From Notospermus geniculatus (lineage: Eukaryota > Nemertea > Pilidiophora > Heteronemertea > Lineidae), in the NCBI GenBank assembly GCA_002633025.1, contig NMRB01003197.1, positions 1-64,000 of the forward strand: a stretch of 64,000 nucleotides of DNA, given 5' to 3'. Below, piece after piece: positions 54,746 to 64,000 of the stretch. How positions within the stretch are numbered: the first letter of the stretch is position 1; every line of letters starts with the position of its first letter. A program made the position numbers and the translations under genes. The notes under the pieces are model-generated. The model saw only the letters and a list, made by a program, of their open reading frames with translations. It did no database searches and was not told the origin of the DNA.

Positions 54746-57110
54746 TCACTTTTCGATCAAAGGACGAAAGAAATATTGACAACAAAATATTTTGTATCCA
54801 AAAATAGTAGGCTAAATAAACAGTAAACAAAACTTTTTTTCTGCCGGCCCAATGTATGAAAATTTGAGCAGGCTTTGGGCATATTTTGTTATTTAGACCT
54901 CAACAGCCAATTACTGCCAGACGCACCAGCTGCCGCAAAGATTTCAGTTCCACGTTAATCCACTAGAGGGCGAGCGAACAATGAGATCGCGGCGCGGTTA
55001 TCGAACCAGAATAATCATGATAGCATTGACAAGATAAACGCTGGACAAAGGTGTCCTGTACACCGCTCGTCTCTTATATTACGGTGATAACCTGTATTTA
55101 TAGAGGTACGTGCAATACAATTTGATTTGACTGTATATTTGNCATTATCCCATGTAAAAGCGGCATTTAGCGGTTGTGCCTCAAGTGGCATCTCTCTCAT
55201 CCTCAACTCTTTGGCATGACCTTCCCTGAGTTGTTGGCAGTCTCTGGTCTGATATGAATACCTTATTAGTAATTACCATGGTACATTTAAATTTTCTGAT
55301 CCTCCTTTGTAATGTGATATGTTTGCATGTCACTAAGGCAAATTATTATTGATTATTAAACCCTAAGCTCCTTGCTGTGTGGAATCTTCAGTCGCTGCAT
55401 GTGGTGAATATTCCCACGTGCAATGATAACCTCTGGCCTCCCGACGACACCGTCTAACCCATGGCCAACCTATACTGGGGTGTAGGCCTATAGCGAATTC
55501 AAAATTGATATTTTAATTAAGGATTAATTTCCAAACATGCTATCTTTGAAGACTGTTTTAGCAGGTTTTGCCTGTGAATGACATCAGTTGACATTACAGA
55601 CATCCAGCACAAATGAGCCACCTCCTAGCAGAAAATAAATGTAGATCATCAAACAAAAAAAACAATCCCAAGACTTTCGGTAAACCGATTCTGACTTCTG
55701 TGAAAAAGTTGTAGCTGCCACTCGCCCACTTCCAATTATCTGAATTGGCTAGTCCAATGGTAGGAATTGGTAAATCACGATAAAATGGCAACTCTCCATA
55801 TTCACATCGGCCAACCATACCAACTATCCCTACGTCCCTAAGGAAAATTATTGCATGCAGAATTAATGATATCACTACCTCCTACAGCAATGTTGCATTA
55901 CTGAAAAAGTGCAGATCACTTGAGATTGCTTCCGTGTCCCAAATGTAGGGGAAAAAGTGTTCCTTGTTCTGAACTATTTGCTTTGATTTTGAGTTGATGT
56001 CCTGAAGGAATAGGACAGTCTCCTTTGAACTCTGAAGTCGCTAAAGTGGCATCTAAAAACTGGTTCGAGTTGCCCTAGGGTCCACTAAGTTGTTCAGAAA
56101 CGATTGTTGAAGCAATTGGTGATGGTGTTTGGTGGCTCTGTTGGCAGTTGTCATGACTTGTGAAGGCTTCAAATGATGTTCTTTGGGAGCCATTGGAAAC
56201 ATGGAGGATGTTGGGGTGTACTGGCACAAATGGTATTGACATTAGAAATAACGGATTTTTTGGCAACGCCTTGTAATGGCAGACCGAAATTCAAGTCTTT
56301 GTTATCAAAAAGCTGTGGATCAGATATTGGTGCTAAGATCATGTGCAGTGTTTGTCAAATATAAACAGCTGCTCTGAAAAGCAGAACTGTCTCATTTTGC
56401 TAATGGAATAGAGAAACTCCAGACTGTACTTCTTGGTGAGCTCCTCCAAATTGCCATTTCGTTTTGATTTCCTACACACAAAGCAAGACTGTTGTTTGAT
56501 CGGGCTTATGATACTTAACGAAATAACGAAATGACAACGAAATAACGAAATGTACGTGTTGAACTTGGGAGTAATCATTTCACTTGAGCCCAGCATGAGT
56601 GTATTACTTTGGTAACAGGCGAAATCAGTGAGCGTGCAGTGACACATGTCGGTTGTCAAACTAAATTAGGCCTACCTCAGCAGGAAGACAAACAATCCAT
56701 AAACCATAATCTTTTGAGGTCAACCGCCTCAGCATCCATAGGGTCATTTGTTATATCCATCCTAGGAAGTAACGTATTTTAGCAGACGATAAATATGTCG
56801 GTGTCTTTTCTGCCTTGTAGGCCTATTCTGTTATCCTTTGCATTTTATCAGGTATAAGGCCTCTTTGGTATGTTTATATGATTGCATTTATTAAAAGGGC
56901 AATAGGCCTATTATAATTTTTAGAATCGGTGAGCTTAGGTTCGTTCAGAAAGTAATGAAAATATCACAGAGAATTGAAATCCTGAGGTGTTATGTAACCA
57001 AAATTACTTTGTCAATAATCTTATTAGAAGATCTAGGCCTGGTGAAATAAGTGCTTGCACTTTTTGCATGAGTGTACATAATGTCTACATGCCCACCTCC
57101 CCCCTCCCCA
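54746..57110. other. Intergenic DNA, nothing firmly recognised
   Basis: A single N at 55142. At 56512-56560 the words CTTAACGAAATAACGAAATG and AACGAAATAACGAAATGTA occur; an inverted set is at about 57888-57938 (CATTTCGTCATTTCGTTA), suggesting two ends of a decayed element about 1.4 kb apart. No gene call. Confidence 0.45.
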
Positions 57111-57395
57111 CAGGGTTCGTACAGGTCCTTGAAAACCTTGAAAAGTACTTGGAACAAAAGTGACCTTGAAAAGCTATGGAAAAGTACTTAAAAAACGGAA
57201 TAGCTGTAAAAATTCCTGGAAAAGTCCTTGAAAAATAAAAAGACCCGTTGAAAAAAAGTTCCTTGTTTTTTTCTTTTGATACGAAAATGTGTGTTACGAA
57301 AATTTGTGTATTTCTCCCTTGCTTTTCAAGAATAAAGTCCTTGAAAAATCTCCAAATCATCCTTGAAAAGTCCTTGAAAAAAAATAGGGCCCAGG
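57111..57395. repeat. CAGGGTTCGTAC repeat rich in CCTTGAAAA
   Basis: It begins CAGGGTTCGTACAGGTCC and then carries about eight variants of (T)CCTTGAAAA(G/C). Repeats with a CAGGGTTCGTACGG-like start followed by TTGAAAA-rich arrays are widespread DNA-transposon remnants in animals. No right-hand inverted end was identified here. A 91-codon minus-strand frame inside is derived from the repeat. Confidence 0.65.
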
Positions 57396-57553
57396 TGTAC
57401 TAACCATGTCCCCATCATAGCACCACTCACACAAACTGGCCATGGCCCACAGTTTCCTCTGTTGCATACTGAAATTCCTTGAACTCTGGTCAAAAAGGAC
57501 CTCAGTCATAAGTAGATCCGTTTTATGATAAAGGCATCCTGCATGAGAACATC

Positions 57554-57665
57554 AGGGGTTCTTACCGCTCGCTCCCTTCGTCATCGCACACAAACTGCGG
57601 TGACGAAGGGAGCGAGTCATCGCACACAAACTGCGGTGACGAAGGGAGCGAGCAGTAAGAACCCC
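57554..57665. repeat. Hairpin with duplicated 35-bp unit
   Basis: GGGGTTCTTACCGCTCGCTC plus CCTTCGTCA on the left pairs with TGACGAAGGGAGCGAG plus CAGTAAGAACCCC on the right. Between the arms the unit CATCGCACACAAACTGCGG plus TGACGAAGGGAGCGAG occurs twice in tandem. The right arm has thus been duplicated by slippage or replication. Confidence 0.88.
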
Positions 57666-59440
57666 CGATATTCTCAGGATGGATAAAGGTCACCCAATGA
57701 CCCTTGAAAGAAGTGCCGTAACCCACGTTTTACTAAATAAAAACCCTTGCCCTATCATGAAATGAATGCTCCCGACAAGGTGAATATCACAGGAAATCCA
57801 ACCTTGTTCTGTCAGTACAGAAAAACAATACTGTAGGTCAATGGTATACATCGTGTGATGCGGCCTAATTCGGGACGAGATTGGCATTTCGTCATTTCGT
57901 TATTTCTTTATTTCGTCATTTCGTTAAGTATAATAAGCCGTTTGATCGTGTTCTGCTTTCGCGTATCTGGTCTGTTTAGAAATAGCACTTGGGCGAGCTT
58001 AGCGCTAACCCAGAAAACCTGTTTGTTGCGGCTTAACAAATTCTGTGAAGCCCAAAGGCTCTCATTAGTATGCCGATCGCTTTCTTGTTACAATGCAGAA
58101 TTCAGGAGAGAATTCCTGATGGGATGTGCACTTGATTGTGGCGAGATCCAACATGACATGATGGATGCGTTAGATACATAACTGATAAGTCTGATTACTA
58201 TGCTGGACATGTAGCAGGATGTATCTTGCTAGAACGTCAGAGCTACAGCGTAGCTTTGATTTATGAGGCTGCAGGAACCGTCCTCCAAAAAACACCGCTT
58301 CCAGTCCTCTGGCAACTTTAACAGTTCAAGTTGCGTTACAAATGAATCCCAGTTTCCTTCTACACAGTGTCACAGTGTGTAAGGCAGAGGATGTCATTTA
58401 TTTTGGTTTGGGGTCCTCATCGGAACAGGGACTGACTTCGGTACACGTGTATGTCAGATGAAAAATGACACCAAGTTTTGGCCCAATTCGATTTTTGTCG
58501 TGGCCACTAGGTGGCTACAACCAAAAACACAATTGTCATCTTCTGGCACATTCACCCACAAGTGAGCACATGGTCCATGAACCATTTCATTTTAAAATGA
58601 AGGATGGTCATCGCTTCGACAGTGTGAAAGACTGATGAAAGCATTCGTTTTTCCCCTGCATCAGTCGGTACATGTACATCAATGTATCACATCATCCCAT
58701 GTCTTCGTTTCAGACTGAATTGAGAGCCTGCATGTACATGAAATATAAAAGTAACATACATGGTCATTGGAAATTATTTGTTGGCTCTTATTTTTGTTGG
58801 AAGAAACTAAAGTTCTCCACCCCAGCAGAAAAAGAGAACTGTTTTCCCATTCGTGTGAGAAACAGGTTGCAGTGGTCTAATCTCAAAGCAATTGAATTCG
58901 ATGATAATTTTATTGCAGAACATAAAAAAACTGGTTGAGAGAATTGCCACTCATTTCCGTGTAACATGGTTCGTAAAACGTAATGAAACATTTGTATTTC
59001 AATTTAAGAAAATTTAAGTTTCGTGTCTGGTAGTTTCAATCAACTTCAGAGGTGATACCCATGGTTGTTTCAAATGCGCTACTAAGAATTCCATAGAGGC
59101 TTACTTCACCAGTCAGCAAGATAATGACTCCCACAGGAAATCACATGGACACCAATCTGATGTGCTTAGCAGTATACCCTAACTACAGTGTTAATAATTC
59201 AAATGGATAGAGCATGGTCTAGCATGTCCGGTAACTCTTCCACAGGATTAGCCAGTCTGAACCAATCCTGGCTACCATGGTGACATGAGCCTTTGATGCT
59301 AACTTGCTGCCTAGTTCGTTTCAAATGTGCCGATGAGGTATTTCTGGTTATTGAATGTCACATTCATTATGCATGGTTTGTGGTGTCAAGTAAATTCTTT
59401 AATTGCACCACACAAGAGATGGTTCTTGTTTGGATCCTGC
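57666..59440. other. Intergenic DNA with a repeat R fragment
   Basis: Positions 58444-58600 are an inverted family-R piece (TGGCCACTAGGTGGCTACAA, GTGAGCACATGGTCCATG). An 88-codon frame at 58672-58938 and others have no recognised domain. Nothing else is supported. Confidence 0.5.
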
Positions 59441-60376
59441 NNNNNNNNNNNNNNNNNNNNNNNNNNNNNNNNNNNNNNNNNNNNNNNNNNNNNNNNNNNN
59501 NNNNNNNNNNNNNNNNNNNNNNNNNNNNNNNNNNNNNNNNNNNNNNNNNNNNNNNNNNNNNNNNNNNNNNNNNNNNNNNNNNNNNNNNNNNNNNNNNNNN
59601 NNNNNNNNNNNNNNNNNNNNNNNNNNNNNNNNNNNNNNNNNNNNNNNNNNNNNNNNNNNNNNNNNNNNNNNNNNNNNNNNNNNNNNNNNNNNNNNNNNNN
59701 NNNNNNNNNNNNNNNNNNNNNNNNNNNNNNNNNNNNNNNNNNNNNNNNNNNNNNNNNNNNNNNNNNNNNNNNNNNNNNNNNNNNNNNNNNNNNNNNNNNN
59801 NNNNNNNNNNNNNNNNNNNNNNNNNNNNNNNNNNNNNNNNNNNNNNNNNNNNNNNNNNNNNNNNNNNNNNNNNNNNNNNNNNNNNNNNNNNNNNNNNNNN
59901 NNNNNNNNNNNNNNNNNNNNNNNNNNNNNNNNNNNNNNNNNNNNNNNNNNNNNNNNNNNNNNNNNNNNNNNNNNNNNNNNNNNNNNNNNNNNNNNNNNNN
60001 NNNNNNNNNNNNNNNNNNNNNNNNNNNNNNNNNNNNNNNNNNNNNNNNNNNNNNNNNNNNNNNNNNNNNNNNNNNNNNNNNNNNNNNNNNNNNNNNNNNN
60101 NNNNNNNNNNNNNNNNNNNNNNNNNNNNNNNNNNNNNNNNNNNNNNNNNNNNNNNNNNNNNNNNNNNNNNNNNNNNNNNNNNNNNNNNNNNNNNNNNNNN
60201 NNNNNNNNNNNNNNNNNNNNNNNNNNNNNNNNNNNNNNNNNNNNNNNNNNNNNNNNNNNNNNNNNNNNNNNNNNNNNNNNNNNNNNNNNNNNNNNNNNNN
60301 NNNNNNNNNNNNNNNNNNNNNNNNNNNNNNNNNNNNNNNNNNNNNNNNNNNNNNNNNNNNNNNNNNNNNNNNNNNN
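59441..60376. other. Assembly gap (936 N)
   Basis: A run of undetermined bases. Long open frames spanning it are artefacts of untranslated Ns. Sequence on the right resumes with ATAACGTTCACTGAACGTTA, a palindrome-rich stretch that may be the end of a transposon lost in the gap. Confidence 0.99.
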
Positions 60377-62460
60377 ATAACGTTCACTGAACGTTATTTC
60401 AACGTTAGGCAAACGTTTGCTATTTGACGATGCATGAATCATTATTGAAAGTACGGATCTGCAGTTTCGGGGATTAAAGATCAGGAATAAAAGTTATGGA
60501 ATATTTGTTTTTTTTGTTTTCCTGTAAATTCTAGCGTGAAATTGCCGATTGGGCATATCCCGGCGGCGCTTCTTGAGAAAGTAGTACGGTGGACGTCAAT
60601 CTCACGTTCACTGAACGTCTGTACAACTTCCGTGGTTTTCTGTCATAATTTTCGCTCGCTTCATCATTACTATTTTCAAGCTGACGACCAAAGATATTCG
60701 TAAAATGTCTTCAGTGTCCAATGAATATGAAAATTTAACTAAAAACGCTTCTCATGCGGTAAAATCGCCCGCCACGCGAAATTGCTTTGTCGGTTTTCCG
60801 AACGTTGCCGAACTTTGCCGAACGGTGAAGTTTTCACGCCGAGTGCAGAACCAGCGCCATATTGATATTTGTTCCGACGCATTGCCGGTCAGCTCTGCCG
60901 AATTTCTGCAAATTTCTCCTGTAAAGATTATATATTTCATTATTTCGTAAGTTGGTCAAGCGTGGTAAGACTTCTTAAGTGCTGAATATTATGGTAGATA
61001 CGGCCGATTTGCCGGCCCTGTGTTGTATTTGGGTGTTTTTCTACACGAAACGTGCGGCCTTTGTTCGAATTTGAAATCTGAAATGACGAGCATGCGAGCG
61101 ATGCATGCGCGTGTATGAACACGGCAATGCATTGCGGTGTGCAGTAGACTACTGAGTAGTAAGCAGGGCAGCTAGAGTGCATGAGAGTGATCCAAAGACA
61201 AAGTCGCAGTGCAATGTGTGGTAGTGGACAAATATGGTGGAGTGTTTTCTGTAGGCCTAACCTACCTATGTGAGCTCAAGGACATTTCCTCTGGCGTCTA
61301 CCGGTATAGGCCTAGTGCAGGCCCCTAGGCCTATCTCATATCTATATCTGAATCTTCTGTTCTGTAGCCTAGCCCTACATGCATGACATGTAGGCCTAGG
61401 CCTACCTACCTAGGCCTACTTAAACTTAACTTGGCCCACTACTACCGTAGGAGGTAGGCCTAGCTAGCCACATAAAGCATGCTGAAGTAGGACTATAGCC
61501 TAGGCCTATATCTGGTTATTGCTATGCTGGGCCTGCGACGGCTGCGTACAACATGACAGTAGAGCAGGCATACTACGACTTACATGTACATAATTTAAAT
61601 AGGCCTACCGGTAGCCTAGGCTAGGGCATGTAGGGCTAGGCCAAAATAGTAAATATACAGCAAGCTCTTAGGTAGGCCTACACTGTAGGCTAGGGCCTAT
61701 TACTTTTCACTTAGGCATAGGCATAGGCCTTCATCTTATTCTAAACCTAGGCCTAGTTATACATGTAGGCCTAGTTACACTACCGGTATTAGGCCGTTAT
61801 TGCATAGAGCTGCCAGGCAATTCGGTAGGCCTATTTGGCAATAAATTGGACATGCATAATTCGAAGCAAATTTCGCGCCCTCGGAGTTAAATATTCTTCA
61901 CTCATTGAATTGGAAATAACCTTGCACGATTCACACAATGGCCTACGCGTGCCCTACGAAAGTGCCTACGTGTACGCCTTCATAAGTTCATGTTCGCATC
62001 AGCATGTAAGCCGACATCACTGCGAAGGCTACCGTTAGGCCTTTGAATTGTAGGCTACATCTGATTTATAAGGCCGGTCCATAAGGCCTGCTTCGTACGT
62101 GTACTGTAGCAGAAACCATTCATATTATTTTTACTGCTGTTACTGTTAACGCAGTCCTGCAGTGTCTGTCCGTCAGTCATGTCAGTGTTCTGTCTGTCTG
62201 ATTTTGTATCAATGTTGGTCCTGTACGTGTAGGTTTGCTGCAAGTCTTGGAGCCTAAGGCTGAATTTCATGGAATTTTCGCCTTTCAAAATCAAATGGGA
62301 TGCCTTAGATTTTCCTTTCCATCACATGCCTTGGCCCACATTTCCAATTTTACAAAATTGATCAATTCACAATTTATCAATTTTACAATTTGGCTAGGCC
62401 TACTCTGTGATTTGTTCAATTGCCATTCCCCCTGCTGCTGTTGTTTTCTGGCACAACAAA
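60377..62460. other. Non-coding stretch, GGCCTA-rich at 61240-61830
   Basis: Between 61240 and 61830 the palindromic word TAGGCCTA and overlapping AGGCCTAC/GTAGGCCT occur dozens of times, far above chance. An 81-codon frame (60705-60950) is not supported. The final 300 bases precede the transposase ORF and could hold its promoter or the left end of its element, but no terminal repeat was identified. Confidence 0.55.
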
Positions 62461-64000
62461 ATGGCGGAAGTCCAGTCTGTTTCAAGGTGGACACGCTGGA
62501 GGCATAATCGTCTTGCAGTTAAGAGAAAATTTGAGAGTGTTGATTGTGTAGATGAAGAGGATGAATCGAACAATAGTGTTTGTGAATCGACTTTGGCCGA
62601 TGAAGGGGGAGCAGAGGAAAGTTTCAATACGATTGAAATTGAATCTTCTGACTTTGTTGAAAATTCTGTCATGTCTGTCGGTGTTAGTCCCTGTGATGTT
62701 TCCAACATTGAGAATGTAGGCCTATCCGAGGATGGTGTCTCTGAAAGTGATGATTCTGCTACTTCTGATATCAATCAAAATGATGATACTGTGTCTGATG
62801 TGGCTGATGCCGGTATTGGTGATGAAAATGACACTTCCTTTTTGGATGAAAACTTGCATGCAATTGATTCATCGGACTTGTCCGACTCGGGTTCGGAGAG
62901 GAGTGATGTGCACGATGATGCAAGTTTAGAAGCTGATTTAGCTAATTGGGCTACCAGTTTTCAAATAAAGCAAACAGCATTTGCTCAACTCCTGAGTATT
63001 CTTAAGCAACACGGCCACCAAAACCTCCCAAAAGATCCAAGAACAGTGCTGAACACGGACACGGGTTACATACTTCATATCTCCACAATTCCTGGTGGAT
63101 CCTACTACCATTTCGGTGTTGAAGAGTCTGTCATTGAAAAATTACGGTTTTATTCTTATCAAGGTAATCCTGCAATCGCCTTATCACTGCAAATAAATAT
63201 TGATGGACTTCCACTATTTAAAAGTTCACTTGGTCAGTTCTGGCCTATCTTGGGTTGCATCAAGGAATTGCCAAAAAAAGACCCTTTTGTCATCGGTTTA
63301 TATTATGGTGAGAGTAAACCCAAAGATGTTGCTGTGTACCTGGGTCCTTTTATTACAGAAATGAGACATCTGCAGGTTCATGGGCTTTCATTTGATGATG
63401 TTGTGTACCAAATCGACATTTCTTCTGTTATCTGTGACACTCCAGCACGTTCATTTGCGAAAAATACGAAGGGTCATTGTGGATATCATGGGTGTGACAA
63501 ATGTAGGCAGACTGGTGTGTACCGAGAAAGGCGAATGACTTTTCCAGAGACTGATGCTCCTCTGAGGGAAGACACTGATTTCAACAACATCACAGATTTT
63601 GATGAACACCATACTGGACCATGTCCGTGGCAGGACCTGGAAATAGGCATGGTCTCTCAGTTCCCTCTTGACTACATGCACCTAGTGTGCTTAGGAGTCA
63701 TGAGAAGGCTCATTATGTTGTGGAAGAAGGGTCCATTGAAGACGAGGTTAAGTGCAAGGCATATTGATGCCATTTCTCAGTCTCTTGTGCTTTTGCGACC
63801 ATCTGTGCCTAGGGAATTTGCAAGGAAGCCCCGCTCTCTCTTTGAGGTTGAACGTTGGAAAGCCACCGAGTTCAGGCAGTTTTTGTTATATACAGGTCCA
63901 GTTGTTCTGGAGAGTGTTCTCCCTGAAGCCATGTACCAGAACTTCATGTTGTTTTCTGTCGCACTTCGGATATTGTTGTCAAGTAGTCTATGCGAAAGTT
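62461..64000 (+). CDS. Tnp2/EnSpm(CACTA)-like transposase, 3' end outside window
   Basis: An uninterrupted frame of 513 codons begins at ATG 62461 (context AAAATGG) and is still open at the window edge. Residues 30-165 are acidic and serine-rich. The core from about residue 175 shows the animal Tnp2-like pattern: SLQINIDGLPLFKSSLGQFW (Asp248), LYYGESKPKDVAVYLGPF, VICDTPARSF (Asp326), GHCGYHGCDKCRQTG (Cys/His zinc-like cluster), GPCPWQDL and FPLDYMHLVCLGVMRRLI (Asp404). Asp248 and Asp326 are candidates for DDE catalytic residues. Absence of stops implies a young element or a domesticated gene. Assignment to EnSpm/CACTA is from motif resemblance; terminal repeats and target duplication are not in view. 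Confidence 0.85.
   Translation, partial: MAEVQSVSRWTRWRHNRLAVKRKFESVDCVDEEDESNNSVCESTLADEGGAEESFNTIEIESSDFVENSVMSVGVSPCDVSNIENVGLSEDGVSESDDSATSDINQNDDTVSDVADAGIGDENDTSFLDENLHAIDSSDLSDSGSERSDVHDDASLEADLANWATSFQIKQTAFAQLLSILKQHGHQNLPKDPRTVLNTDTGYILHISTIPGGSYYHFGVEESVIEKLRFYSYQGNPAIALSLQINIDGLPLFKSSLGQFWPILGCIKELPKKDPFVIGLYYGESKPKDVAVYLGPFITEMRHLQVHGLSFDDVVYQIDISSVICDTPARSFAKNTKGHCGYHGCDKCRQTGVYRERRMTFPETDAPLREDTDFNNITDFDEHHTGPCPWQDLEIGMVSQFPLDYMHLVCLGVMRRLIMLWKKGPLKTRLSARHIDAISQSLVLLRPSVPREFARKPRSLFEVERWKATEFRQFLLYTGPVVLESVLPEAMYQNFMLFSVALRILLSSSLCES

Noticed and set aside
59293-60442. Open frames of 325-366 codons on both strands
   Set aside because: They consist almost wholly of untranslated N bases in the assembly gap.

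Overview
This is eukaryotic genomic DNA from an animal, most likely a marine deuterostome invertebrate and probably an echinoderm. It shows GT-AG introns, three multi-exon genes with animal-type products, and very dense transposon remnants. The palindromic words TAGGCCTA and TACATGTA are strikingly over-represented, which in my experience is common in echinoderm genomes. No species-level marker was seen, so the phylum is an inference. The window is a draft assembly: one 936-bp N gap (59441-60376) and three single Ns (36056, 53053, 55142).

Three host genes can be assembled with consistent splice phases. (1) A 13-exon gene on + (11105-27702) reads as a protein of about 1148 residues. Its order is an N-terminal ubiquitin-like (PB1-like) domain, a death-effector-like domain, a ZU5 domain, two more near-identical ubiquitin-like domains and a long helical C-terminus. 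I do not know this architecture; it looks like a death-fold signalling protein and is the most interesting object here. (2) SCOC, short coiled-coil protein, on + (42745-47705). (3) UFM1, ubiquitin-fold modifier 1, on - (52441-53938), complete in five coding exons with a C-terminal tail after the conjugation glycine.

The rest is mobile DNA. 1-11100: foldback and TIR elements, including a three-level nest at 6703-8791. 11105-27702: gene 1, whose introns hold a CR1/L2-like retrotransposon, a PIF/Harbinger relic carrying a transposase N-terminal fragment and a hAT-like insertion, piggyBac-like and other MITEs. 27703-36050: MITEs and a long-TIR foldback. 36077-37924: a broken Ty3/Gypsy-type gag-protease. 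38600-41165: an AT-rich, frameshifted protein-primed DNA polymerase B relic (Polinton/Maverick or adintovirus type) beside a near-perfect palindrome. 42745-48660: SCOC with its 3' UTR. 49544-50132: a TTAA-flanked MITE that received a hAT-like element. 52441-53938: UFM1. 54000-62460: mostly unassigned, with the gap and a GGCCTA-rich tract. 62461-64000: an uninterrupted 513-codon Tnp2/EnSpm-like transposase ORF running off the end.

Target-site duplications could be read directly for several elements (TTA/TAA Harbinger type, TTAA piggyBac type, 8-bp hAT type), which gives relative insertion ages. No operons, CRISPR arrays or bacterial features are present.
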